From Rhodopseudomonas telluris (GTDB lineage Bacteria; Pseudomonadota; Alphaproteobacteria; Rhizobiales; Xanthobacteraceae): DNA of 64,000 nt. The first letter of the stretch is position 1. Every line of letters begins with the position of its first letter. Below are positions 15,682-23,868 of the stretch, one piece after another. Made by a program: the position numbers and the translations under genes. Below the pieces are notes generated by a model. It had not been told where the DNA came from. It saw nothing but the letters and a program-made list of their open reading frames with translations, and ran no database searches. The stretch lies in NCBI RefSeq assembly GCF_042432815.1, contig NZ_JBHLWM010000012.1:124001-188000 (forward strand), given 5' to 3'.

Positions 15682-18600
15682 ATGTCTCATCCTCTCCCGA
15701 AACTGCCCACGGCGCTGCCGGCGGCCGAGCGCTCCCGCGCGCGGCGCAATCGGCGGGCTGCCGGTGCGCGCCGGCCGGTGCTGCATGTGGTGATGCCGGG
15801 CGTCGAGGTGGCGAGGGCGGTGCCGCGGCCGCGCGAGAGCATCGCGGGCTTCCTGCGGCGGACCGGCTGGGCGGTGCACGATGGCCGCGGCTGGCGTTTC
15901 CGCAAGGGGCTGCCGACCATCTGCGAACTCAACGGCGCGCCGCTGCTGCGCCGGGACTGGCGCCGTCGGCGCATCGGTGCGCGCGATCAGGTGCGCTTCG
16001 TCTCGGCGCCGCTGCAGGGCGGGCAGGGCGGTGGCAGCACGGTCAAGCAGGTGATCGGTCTCGTCGCGCTGGTGGCGGTCGCTGCCTTCGCGGCCTGGGC
16101 GGGGCCGGCGCTGGTCGCCGGCATGGGGCTGACCGGCACCGCTGCGTCGATTGCCGGAGGCCTCGCCACCGGGCTGATCGGTCTCGGCGGCGCGCTGTTG
16201 GTCAATTCGCTGGTCGCGCCCAAGGCCGGCGCGACCAACAAGCCGAACGCTACTCAGGATCAGATCTATTCGGTGCTGGCGCAGGGCAACGCGGCCCGGC
16301 TGGGCCAGCCGCTGCCCGTCTGGTACGGCCGCCTCAAGGAATTCCCCGACTTCGCTGCGACGCCCTGGGGCGAGTTCATCGGCAACGATCAGTACCTCAA
16401 CGTGCTGCTGTCGGTGTCGATGGGCTCAATGTCCTACGAGGCGCTGTATGTCGACGACACGCTGCTGTGGACTGCGGGCGGCGGGCTGGTCGACGGCTTC
16501 GCCGGCACGCAGATCGCGTTCTACGAGCCCGGCGAAATCATCGCGCTGTTTCCGAGGAACGTGCACGCCTCGAGCGAGGTGAGCGGCCAGCAGCTGCCGG
16601 ACGGTAGCGGCACCAAGGGCGGCGGCTACAAGGACGCCACCAGCACTACGCCGGGCGCATGGGTCGGTGGCTATGTGGCCAATCCATCCGGCACCCAGGC
16701 AATGGCGCTGGCGATCGACTACGTGCTGCCGGGTGGCTGTTTCACGGTCAATGCCGAGGATGGCGGCATCGGCAACGCCGCGGTGTCGCTCACGGCCGAA
16801 TACGCGGCCGTCAACGAGGCAGGCGCACAGATCAGCGCCTATATCCCGCTGGCCTTCGTCGAGAAGTCCTACGCGACGCAAAGCCCGATCCGCGACACCG
16901 TCAAGGTCTCGGTCGGTCCCGGACGATATATCGTCCGGCTGCGCCGCAATGACGCTGCGCTGTCAGGCACCGACGGATCCAACGCCACGCTCTGGGCAGG
17001 CCTGCGCGCTTTCCTGGTGGGCGACAGTTCGTTCGACGACATCTCGACGGTGGCGATCCGCATCCCCGCCAACAAGACCACGCAGGGCTCTTACCGCTTC
17101 GGTGTGCTGGCGACCCGCAAGCTGCCGGTGTGGACCGGCTCGGCCTTCGTCACCCAGGCGACCCGCAATCCGTTCTGGGCGCAGCTCGACATGGCGGTGA
17201 ACGCCACCTATGGGGCCGAGCTGTCGGAATCCAAGATCGACTACAACGCGATCATCGCGCAGGCCGCCGCCGCGGACGTGCGTGGCGACACATTCGATTA
17301 TCGCTTCGCCACGGCCGTGGCGGTGCCGGAGGCGTTCGACAAGGCCCTGACGGTCGCCCGCTCGCGGCACTTCTGGCTCGGCGACACTGTCAGCGTGGTG
17401 CGCGACGAATGGCGCGACGTGCCGACGATGCTGCTGACCGATCGCGAGATCGTCCGGGATTCGATGCAGGTGTCTTTCAAGATGCTCGGTGACGAGGATC
17501 CGGACGCGGTCGTGCTCGAATATGTCGATCAGGACACCTGGCTGCCCGCGCAGGTGCAGTACCCGCCCGATGACGAGCTGTTCACCGCGACGCGCGGGGA
17601 GACCAAGCGCGTCGACGGCATTGTCAATCGCGAGCAGGCCTATCGGGAGGCCGCGTTCTACTATCTGCAGTCGATCTATCGACGCGAAAACGTCCAGATC
17701 GGCACCGAATACGAGGGCCGCGCCATCACCTTCGGCTCGGTGGTGCGGGTGCAGTCCGATCTGCCGATGGCCTATGGCCATGGCGGCGCCGTCACCAGTC
17801 GGACCGGCCTGACGCTGGCGCTCGATCCGGCGCCGTCCTGGGCGGACAGCGGCAATCACTACATCCGGCTGCGGCGGCCCAACGGCATGCTGTTCGGGCC
17901 TGTGCGGGCGGTGCAGGGCGCGAATGCCGGGCTTGCGGTGCTGGACGGTGCGGGTCTGGCAGCGGCCGAGACGGGGCAGGGGGTGACGCTCGACGAGGTG
18001 CTGGCGCGGGCGGACGGCGCCGAGTGGCCGTCCTACGAACTCGGTACCGCCGACAATCAGTCCCGGCTGTGCGTCGTGCTCGGCGGCGTGCCGGACGGTG
18101 ATCACTGCACGCTCAGCCTGGTGGTCGACGATCCGCGCGTGCATGCGGCCGCCGAGGATATCGGCAACCCGCCGGTGCTGCCTGTCGGGCAGTTTCCGAG
18201 CAATGCGCAGATCCCGCTGATCATCGGCCTCAACGGCCGCTTCACCCAGGGCGTCGCCGAACCGAAGCTGACGGCAAGCTGGTTTCCTGCGGAGGGCGCG
18301 CTGTACTACGTCGCCGATGTCAGCCTCGATGGGGGCGAGCATTGGCAGCAGGTCTATGAAGGTCAGGCCAATCAGTTTGAGGTCGTGGTGGCGTTGGCCG
18401 CGGTCAAACTGCGCGTGCAGGCGATCAGCACCGCGGCGCGCGGACCCTATGCGACCATCAATCTCACGGCGCCGACGATCCAGATCGCCAACAACGCGGT
18501 CGCGCTGGAATCGATCGTCGACGGGTTGCGCTATCAGGTTACGACCGCTCTGGACAAGCTTCAGGAGGCGCGCGACGAGATCAGTCAGTTGATCGCCTCG

Positions 18601-19188
18601 ATCGCGTCGAACGACATGGCGCGCAACTGGCTGGATAAGAAGCAGACCCGGGCCGAGCTGGCGGCCCAGGCCGGCGGCGCGAACGCGGCGATCGCCGAGG
18701 TCCGCACGGTCGCGGTCGGCACTCAGGAGGCACTCGCGGCCTATCAGGTCACGGTCTCGGCCGCCTTCAATGGTGTTACGTCGTCGATCTCCCAGGAGGC
18801 CGCGGCGCGATCGACGGCAGATAGCGCGCTGGCCGGGCAGATCACCACGGTGTCGACGCAGGTCGGGGCCAACAGCGCGTCCATTTCCACGGTGCAGACC
18901 AGCGTCGACGGCATCAAGGTCCAGTACGGCGTGGTGGGAACGATCAACGGATCGACCGGCGGCTTTACCCTGCAGGGTGTTGGCAAGCTCGACGGCACGG
19001 CGACATGGAACCTGCTGATCAACGGCAACACCGTGATCAACGGCACTCTGTCGGTGTCGGCTCTCGCGACAGCCGAGCTGACGGCCTTCATCGCGAACCT
19101 GAACTACATCAACTCCAGCTACCAGACGAGTCCGAGCGGCAAGATGGTTGCCAATTGGGCGGCGTCGCGGATCGAGTTTTATCGATGA
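15682..19188 (+). CDS. Tail tip / host-specificity protein with gpI-like N-terminal extension
   Basis: This 1168-residue protein combines two lambda-type parts. Residues 1-110 are basic and contain a ubiquitin-like stretch (LPTICELNGAPLLRRDWRRR). A hydrophobic pair follows at about 120-175 (IGLVALVAVAAFAAWAGPAL). The gpJ-like body then begins near residue 205 with AQGNAARLGQPLPVWYGRLK, and beta-domain repeats and fibronectin-like parts follow. A helical region at about 955-1085 and a short beta C-terminus end the protein. In lambda, gpI and gpJ are separate. No separate gpI gene is present here, so a fusion is inferred. This protein should form the central tail spike and contact the receptor. 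The stop overlaps the next ATG. Confidence 0.85.
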   Translation: MSHPLPKLPTALPAAERSRARRNRRAAGARRPVLHVVMPGVEVARAVPRPRESIAGFLRRTGWAVHDGRGWRFRKGLPTICELNGAPLLRRDWRRRRIGARDQVRFVSAPLQGGQGGGSTVKQVIGLVALVAVAAFAAWAGPALVAGMGLTGTAASIAGGLATGLIGLGGALLVNSLVAPKAGATNKPNATQDQIYSVLAQGNAARLGQPLPVWYGRLKEFPDFAATPWGEFIGNDQYLNVLLSVSMGSMSYEALYVDDTLLWTAGGGLVDGFAGTQIAFYEPGEIIALFPRNVHASSEVSGQQLPDGSGTKGGGYKDATSTTPGAWVGGYVANPSGTQAMALAIDYVLPGGCFTVNAEDGGIGNAAVSLTAEYAAVNEAGAQISAYIPLAFVEKSYATQSPIRDTVKVSVGPGRYIVRLRRNDAALSGTDGSNATLWAGLRAFLVGDSSFDDISTVAIRIPANKTTQGSYRFGVLATRKLPVWTGSAFVTQATRNPFWAQLDMAVNATYGAELSESKIDYNAIIAQAAAADVRGDTFDYRFATAVAVPEAFDKALTVARSRHFWLGDTVSVVRDEWRDVPTMLLTDREIVRDSMQVSFKMLGDEDPDAVVLEYVDQDTWLPAQVQYPPDDELFTATRGETKRVDGIVNREQAYREAAFYYLQSIYRRENVQIGTEYEGRAITFGSVVRVQSDLPMAYGHGGAVTSRTGLTLALDPAPSWADSGNHYIRLRRPNGMLFGPVRAVQGANAGLAVLDGAGLAAAETGQGVTLDEVLARADGAEWPSYELGTADNQSRLCVVLGGVPDGDHCTLSLVVDDPRVHAAAEDIGNPPVLPVGQFPSNAQIPLIIGLNGRFTQGVAEPKLTASWFPAEGALYYVADVSLDGGEHWQQVYEGQANQFEVVVALAAVKLRVQAISTAARGPYATINLTAPTIQIANNAVALESIVDGLRYQVTTALDKLQEARDEISQLIASIASNDMARNWLDKKQTRAELAAQAGGANAAIAEVRTVAVGTQEALAAYQVTVSAAFNGVTSSISQEAAARSTADSALAGQITTVSTQVGANSASISTVQTSVDGIKVQYGVVGTINGSTGGFTLQGVGKLDGTATWNLLINGNTVINGTLSVSALATAELTAFIANLNYINSSYQTSPSGKMVANWAASRIEFYR

Positions 19189-19568
19189 GCGAGTGCAGCG
19201 CTGTAATCGGCCTGCTCGGTGGCGCGATGCGGCTGCGCACGTCGCTGCCGAATTTTGACGCCATGACCGGGCCTGACGCGGGGATGTCGTTCGATTCGGA
19301 GTGGAGCGATATCCTCAAGATCCACCAGATCGGCATCGCGACCAGCGCCCAGTATTATACGCCGGTGGCGGTGGCATTTCCGGAGCTCGGCTATTCGCCA
19401 TTCATCGAAGTGCGACGGCTCGCCGGCAATGTCGTCTACGACGATTATGTCAGCGACACGCAGTATGGCCTCGGTGCCGCGATCTTTTCCAACCGGTTCG
19501 AGATGTCGACCTACGATCCGATCACTGTGCTGTATGCGATCTATCGTGTTCCGGTGCCTGCGCCATGA
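19185..19568 (+). CDS. Small tail-tip-associated protein, paralogue 1 of 3
   Basis: This is the first of three tandem genes joined by ATGA overlaps after the tail tip gene. The product has 127 residues. Landmarks shared in order with the next two are a hydrophobic-aromatic patch around SDILKIHQIG, a GYSPFIEVRRL strand, and a YDPITVLYAIYRVPVP strand near the C-terminus. Similarity is weak but co-linear, which suggests old duplication. No enzymatic motif is present. It is probably a small receptor-binding or tip-decorating beta protein; that function is inferred from position. Confidence 0.6.
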   Translation: MSECSAVIGLLGGAMRLRTSLPNFDAMTGPDAGMSFDSEWSDILKIHQIGIATSAQYYTPVAVAFPELGYSPFIEVRRLAGNVVYDDYVSDTQYGLGAAIFSNRFEMSTYDPITVLYAIYRVPVPAP

Positions 19569-19990
19569 GCGATATTCTGATGGGGGTGCGCTACAACGGA
19601 GACTGCGGCCTGTTCGTCGCGCCGCCGGGCATCAACGCGTACTACGCGAGCAACGAACAGCTCCGGCTCAACATCTCCGACAAAGTCTCGCAGCTCGTTC
19701 TGTTCGGCTGGGTCGGGGGCTCGGCGGCGATCGGACTGGGCTTTTCGCGGTCGCCCTTCGTCATCATCACCAGCCGTGAGCCGATGTACGACATCGTTGC
19801 GATCTCCGGCCTCGAGGGCGCGATCCGCCCGTCGCCGTCGGGTCTCAAGCGAGGCACTAATCAGGATGGGGGCGTGACCTTCCGGCCGACCACGAAGGCA
19901 ACGGCAACGATCGTTGATAACGGCGCGTGGATGGCGATCGAGGCGGATCGCCCGACCAGCTACGCCGTCTACAACGCGCCGTTCACATGA
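19565..19990 (+). CDS. Small tail-tip-associated protein, paralogue 2 of 3
   Basis: This 141-residue product starts at ATG 19565 inside the previous stop. Elements matching its neighbours are LRLNISDKVSQLVLFGWVG, the strand SRSPFVIITSREP, and the C-terminal strand RPTSYAVYNAPFT. In addition, a 30-residue Gly/Pro-rich insert (around AIRPSPSGLKRGTNQDGG) makes it longer than paralogue 1. The function is unknown. It is expected to be beta-rich and virion-associated because it is embedded in the tail gene chain. Confidence 0.6.
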   Translation: MSDILMGVRYNGDCGLFVAPPGINAYYASNEQLRLNISDKVSQLVLFGWVGGSAAIGLGFSRSPFVIITSREPMYDIVAISGLEGAIRPSPSGLKRGTNQDGGVTFRPTTKATATIVDNGAWMAIEADRPTSYAVYNAPFT

Positions 19991-20427
19991 CCCGCAGCGT
20001 CATCTTTCAGGGCGGCGGAACGGGGCTGAAGATCGCCGCCGGCGGGCAGGACCCAGCCAGCGCTGGCATCTTCGACCTGCTGTTCAATTCGGATATCCAG
20101 CCGCTGCGGCTGTGGGGCACAGGCTATGTCTCGGTTCCGTCACTCACAAACTTCAATTGGTCGCCGGCCTGGGCGGTGAGTGTGGGTCCCGTCGTACAGA
20201 CGCCGCCGGGGACCTATCCGCTGTTCATGGTGGCGGGCAAACAATCGATGGCGTCCGGCGCGGTGCGCAAGCTGCAGACGCCGTTTCACACCGGCGGCTA
20301 TGACGGCTACGGCGCCTTCATCTCGCCCAGCAAGGAATTCTGGGGTCTCAACTTCGTGCACGATCCGGGGTCGATTCCGCTCGATCAGGCGATCATCAAC
20401 TTTGCGGTCCTGAAGAACTACTGGTGA
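19987..20427 (+). CDS. Small tail-tip-associated protein, paralogue 3 of 3
   Basis: This 146-residue product starts at ATG 19987 inside the previous stop. Landmarks are FNSDIQPLRLWGTGYVS, TYPLFMVAGKQ and DQAIINFAVLKNYW, matching the order of conserved patches in the two upstream genes. It carries extra aromatic residues (e.g. FNWSPAWAV, EFWGLNFVHDP), as sugar-contacting surfaces often do. The role is inferred as tail tip or receptor contact. No known family is recognised. Confidence 0.6.
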   Translation: MTRSVIFQGGGTGLKIAAGGQDPASAGIFDLLFNSDIQPLRLWGTGYVSVPSLTNFNWSPAWAVSVGPVVQTPPGTYPLFMVAGKQSMASGAVRKLQTPFHTGGYDGYGAFISPSKEFWGLNFVHDPGSIPLDQAIINFAVLKNYW

Positions 20428-20430
20428 CCG

Positions 20431-20853
20431 ATGTTCTACGCCATCCATGACGACGCGGGCCGCATCACCCAGGGCAGCAAGGTCTTTGCGCCGGATGAGG
20501 GCTACGAGAAACAGCTGCGCGACCTCGGCCATTCCTTCGCGACCGATCCGCAGGCGATGCTGCTGTCGCCCGACGATTGGTATGTATCGGCCGGGCTGCT
20601 GCGCAAGCGGCCGAGCCTGTCGGTGCTGGCGGTCCGCACGCGGATCAAGGCTGGCGGCGCCGAGACGGGGCTGCTCGTTGGTGTGCCGCAGGCGGCCCGG
20701 GTGACGATCACCACGGGCGGCGTGATTCAGTATCAGGGCATCCCCGGCGCGACCGAACTGGCGATCCCGATCCCGGTGCCGTGTGTATATCGGGTGGCGA
20801 TCGAGCTGTGGCCTTACAAGACATATGTGGCCGAGATCGAGGCGGTGGAATGA
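20431..20853 (+). CDS. Tail-region protein of unknown function
   Basis: This 140-residue product begins MFYAIHDDAGRITQGSKVF. The first half resembles small phage tail-fibre chaperone-like or linker proteins with charged helices (EGYEKQLRDLGHSFATDPQ). The second half is a beta domain with VLAVRTRIKAGGAETGLLVG and ending YKTYVAEIEAVE. It begins three bases after the third paralogue and ends in an ATGA overlap. It probably acts with the neighbouring tail proteins. No family is assigned. Confidence 0.6.
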   Translation: MFYAIHDDAGRITQGSKVFAPDEGYEKQLRDLGHSFATDPQAMLLSPDDWYVSAGLLRKRPSLSVLAVRTRIKAGGAETGLLVGVPQAARVTITTGGVIQYQGIPGATELAIPIPVPCVYRVAIELWPYKTYVAEIEAVE

Positions 20854-21224
20854 CGGTCTTCACACTCACGATCGACCCGATGCCGGCGCTGCGCGCGGAC
20901 GCGAAACTCAAGATCGACCGTGCCTTCAACCAGGCGGCGGTCGGCTCGGCGCACCTCGATGCCGCCTATGCGGCCAAGCGCGAGATCGCGCGGCGCGTGG
21001 CGGACGGCGACGCAGCCGCCGCCGAGGCGCTGCAGGACGAGGCCGCACTGCGCGGCGTGACGGCCGCGGCGCTGGCGGCCGACATTCTCACCAAGCCCGA
21101 CACGCTCGCCGATCGCGAGGCGCGGCGGCAGGTGGCGCTGAGCGAGATCCGGCAGGCTTCGACGCCGGATGATCTCAAGGCCGTGCTCGGCAAATACGGC
21201 GCCTCGATGGGCTTCGCCGGTTAG
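20850..21224 (+). CDS. Helical tail-region protein of unknown function
   Basis: The start ATG 20850 overlaps the previous stop, giving 124 residues. The sequence is almost entirely alpha-helical and rich in Ala, Arg and Asp (e.g. KLKIDRAFNQAAVGSAHLDA, AAAEALQDEAALRGVTAAAL), with a C-terminal QASTPDDLKAVLGKYGASMG. It looks like an assembly chaperone or capsule-type spacer rather than a structural beta protein. Small helical proteins of this kind often pair with the gene just before them. The function is inferred from context only. Confidence 0.6.
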   Translation: MTVFTLTIDPMPALRADAKLKIDRAFNQAAVGSAHLDAAYAAKREIARRVADGDAAAAEALQDEAALRGVTAAALAADILTKPDTLADREARRQVALSEIRQASTPDDLKAVLGKYGASMGFAG

Positions 21225-21259
21225 CCGGCGCGACACGACGCATCACAAGAGGACGATAG

Positions 21260-22225
21260 ATGGCAGCTCTTCCGAGCTATGCGGTCGGCACTGTGTCGAT
21301 CGCCAACGGCGCCACGTCCGTGGTCGGCACGGGGACCGTGTGGTCCGGTGTCGCTGCGCGGGCCGGTGATATCCTGGTCGTTGCTGGCCACATCACCGAG
21401 ATTGTCGACGTCGTCGACGGGACGCATTTGACGATTCCGGAATGGCCTTGGGGCAGCCAGTCCGACGCGTCCTATGTCATCATCCAGAAGTCGCCGCTGC
21501 GCTTCGCTGGCGGGCAGGCGATGGCGGACGTTTCAAAGCTCCTTGCGCTGCTCAATGACGCCGAGCCGTACTACAACGTTCCGGCGGACGCGACCGAGCC
21601 GGATGTTTCGCTTGGCGAGGACGGGCAGAAGGCGCGCCAGCGGAGCACCGGCAAGGAGTGGGAGAAGGTCGACGGCGCCTGGGTGCTCACCGGCATCTAC
21701 GCCAATATGTCCTGGGTGGACGGCTGGGACGCCGAGGCGTTCTACGGCGTGCGCACCGTCCTCACTCATCTCGGCAAGCTCTGGATCAGCAAGCGGGAAA
21801 ACACCGGGGTCGAGCCTGGCAGCAGCGCGGCGGACTGGGCCGTGTTCTATCCGTTCCCGGTGCAGTCCAGCATGACCGTCGTGTTCGATGCTGGCGGCAG
21901 CGAGATCGCGGCCGGCTCCGCGATCGACATTCCGGTCGGCGTGATGAGCATCATCCGCCGCGTCCGGATGCGCGCCGACGGCATTGGCTCTCTGGTGCTC
22001 GACATTCGCCGCAAGGCCTTCGCCGACGGTGTGCCGGGCGCCGGCGACAGCATCTGCGGCAGCGCCAAGCCGCACCTCACCAACGCCCGCGACTATGTCG
22101 ACGCCACGCTGACCGGATGGTCGCCGCAGCTCGACGACGATGACGGACTGAGGCTCGTCGTCGAATCCTGCGCCGGTCTGACCCGGCTGTCCGTCACGCT
22201 CTACACCGACCGCATCTTCACTTAA
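21260..22225 (+). CDS. Tail fibre-like protein
   Basis: This 321-residue protein has a N-terminal repeat-free beta domain (SYAVGTVSIANGATSVVGTG, VWSGVAARAGDILVVAGHIT) common in tail fibre base domains that read position-like 'pre-neck' elements. An aromatic central part (TGIYANMSWVDGWDAEAF) and a C-terminal beta domain ending in LSVTLYTDRIFT follow. An AAGAGGA ribosome site precedes the ATG. It is probably part of the adsorption apparatus. The exact attachment partner is not visible. Confidence 0.65.
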   Translation: MAALPSYAVGTVSIANGATSVVGTGTVWSGVAARAGDILVVAGHITEIVDVVDGTHLTIPEWPWGSQSDASYVIIQKSPLRFAGGQAMADVSKLLALLNDAEPYYNVPADATEPDVSLGEDGQKARQRSTGKEWEKVDGAWVLTGIYANMSWVDGWDAEAFYGVRTVLTHLGKLWISKRENTGVEPGSSAADWAVFYPFPVQSSMTVVFDAGGSEIAAGSAIDIPVGVMSIIRRVRMRADGIGSLVLDIRRKAFADGVPGAGDSICGSAKPHLTNARDYVDATLTGWSPQLDDDDGLRLVVESCAGLTRLSVTLYTDRIFT

Positions 22226-22239
22226 CCGAGGACAACACC

Positions 22240-22683
22240 ATGGCAGTCGAGTTCGACAAATTCTACAAGGCGATCGGCCATCAAGGCGCCGGCCGTATCA
22301 ATCTGGAGAGCGACACCTTCAAGGCGGTGCTCACCAACACGGCGCCGGACCTCGCGGCCAGCGAGGTGCTCGCCGATATCGCGCAGATCCCCAACGGCAA
22401 CGGTTACACGACTGGCGGCGTGACGCTCACCTCGGTGGTCTGGACGCAGCCGTCTGCAGACGGCAAGTGGCGCTTTACCTCCGCGCAGTTCAAGTGGGTG
22501 GCCTCTTCAGGCTCGATCGGGCCGTTCCGCTACATCGTGATTTATTCGGACACGTCGAGCGGCGACAAGGTGGTCGGCCGGTTCGACTTCGGCTCGGCGA
22601 TCACCATTCCGGACGGCTCCGAGTTCGGCATCACTCCCGGCACCGATGGCATCTTCCGCGAGGGCAAGGGAGTGTTCGCATGA
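22240..22683 (+). CDS. Conserved-type phage structural protein
   Basis: This 147-residue protein has a pattern I associate with small phage structural proteins near tail fibres: NLESDTFKAVLTNTAPDL, IPNGNGYTTGGVTLTSVVW, FRYIVIYSDTSSGDKVVGRF, and the ending DGIFREGKGVFA. It is beta-rich and lacks an active site. It may decorate fibres or bind a receptor. A CCGAGGACAACACC ribosome region precedes the ATG, and the next gene overlaps its stop by ATGA. Confidence 0.7.
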   Translation: MAVEFDKFYKAIGHQGAGRINLESDTFKAVLTNTAPDLAASEVLADIAQIPNGNGYTTGGVTLTSVVWTQPSADGKWRFTSAQFKWVASSGSIGPFRYIVIYSDTSSGDKVVGRFDFGSAITIPDGSEFGITPGTDGIFREGKGVFA

Positions 22684-23021
22684 CGCCGCTCGAAGAGATC
22701 ATGAAGCGGATCGACGGACTTCCCGCGGCGCAGGCGGCGGAGATCGTTCGCGCCGAGCGGGAGCAATGCAATCAGCGGCGGCTCGATCTGATCGAGAAGG
22801 CATCAGACCTCACGCGCCAGCTCACCGCCTGCGAAACTGCCGGCAAGCCGAATCCGAAGATGGCAGAGCGGCTGCGCGGCTTCCGGGACCGGGCCAACGA
22901 TGAGCGCCAGGCCGTGACGGATGAGGCGAGCGTCCTGAATGCGCTGTTGCTCGATATCGAAGGCATGCCGATTCCAGCGGCGTCGGCCAAGCCAGCCGTG
23001 TCGATCGAGCCGGTGAAGTAA
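22680..23021 (+). CDS. Coiled-coil tail-region protein
   Basis: The product has 113 residues from ATG 22680, which overlaps the previous stop. Most of it is a charged helix with heptad spacing (AEIVRAEREQCNQRRLDLIE and KASDLTRQLTACETAGKP). The C-terminus is Ala/Pro rich. This suits a fibre-trimerising stalk or an assembly factor for the preceding or following fibre gene. No known family is recognised and no catalytic residues are evident. Confidence 0.6.
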   Translation: MTPLEEIMKRIDGLPAAQAAEIVRAEREQCNQRRLDLIEKASDLTRQLTACETAGKPNPKMAERLRGFRDRANDERQAVTDEASVLNALLLDIEGMPIPAASAKPAVSIEPVK

Positions 23022-23022
23022 C

Positions 23023-23856
23023 ATGGCGTTCGGGCGCAGCGCATTCGGACGGGCAGCGTTCGGCCGGTCAGCGGTTGGGTCATCGATCTTGGTGACGCCG
23101 ACTGCCGGCGTCGTTGCCGTCTCGTCCGGAGCGCTGCACGCCGCTGTCGGCGCCACGCCAAATTCGGCGGTGAACACTGCCGTCGCCGGCAGTATTCAAG
23201 CGTTGCTGTCGTCGAGTGCCAGCGGCAGCTTTGCGCATCGAGGCGAGAGGTCATCGTTCAAGATCGCTTTCACGCCGGGCGGTGCTTCGTTCGGCGTCGT
23301 GGAGGGAACGGTCCAGGCGCTGCTATCGTCCAGCGCAAGCGGGCTGATGGCGCATCAAGGCGCCGCTGCGATCGCCAGCACCGCTGTTAACCCGGCGGCC
23401 GGCCATATCGTTGGAGTCTTCGGCGCGCTGCACGCGACCCTCGGCATCACGCCGGCCTCGGCGCAGATCGTGGTGAAGTCCGGGAGCGGCATTGCGGCCG
23501 GAATTCCGGGCAACTTCAACCCGGCCGCATTGGCGGTCGTCGGTGGCAAACTCCACGTCACGATCAACGGCGTGCCGGGTGACCGCTATCGCAATCTTCG
23601 ATCGCGCGCTTTCGGCCGCATCGCCTTCGGTCACCTGACCGAAACCGTCCACGCACTCATGCCGTCTCGCTTGATCGTGACGCAGCAGGGCTCGACGGCG
23701 TCGAGCGTGGCGCTTCACCCGGCATCGGGCCAGATCGCGACGCGCGCGGCGACCGTGCGCGGCGCCGTCACGGCCAAACCATCTTCCGCATCAATGGCGA
23801 TCGTCCCTGGACGCTTTCCGGTCCGCGCCCGCGTCGCTGTCTTCACTCTGGATTGA
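23023..23856 (+). CDS. Repetitive tail-region protein with AFGR motifs
   Basis: This 277-residue protein opens with tandem AFGR units (AFGRSAFGRAAFGRSAVG), and the unit returns near residue 196 (SRAFGRIAFGHL). Between them are two close copies of the block QALLSSSASG, each followed by an AH(R/Q)G turn, and many Ala/Gly/Ser/Val beta-type stretches. Such sequence suggests a shaft or mosaic of short beta repeats. The gene starts one base after the previous stop. It is likely a virion fibre or shaft component, a role inferred from location and repetitive design. Confidence 0.65.
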   Translation: MAFGRSAFGRAAFGRSAVGSSILVTPTAGVVAVSSGALHAAVGATPNSAVNTAVAGSIQALLSSSASGSFAHRGERSSFKIAFTPGGASFGVVEGTVQALLSSSASGLMAHQGAAAIASTAVNPAAGHIVGVFGALHATLGITPASAQIVVKSGSGIAAGIPGNFNPAALAVVGGKLHVTINGVPGDRYRNLRSRAFGRIAFGHLTETVHALMPSRLIVTQQGSTASSVALHPASGQIATRAATVRGAVTAKPSSASMAIVPGRFPVRARVAVFTLD

Positions 23857-23868
23857 AGGACGTTCTAA

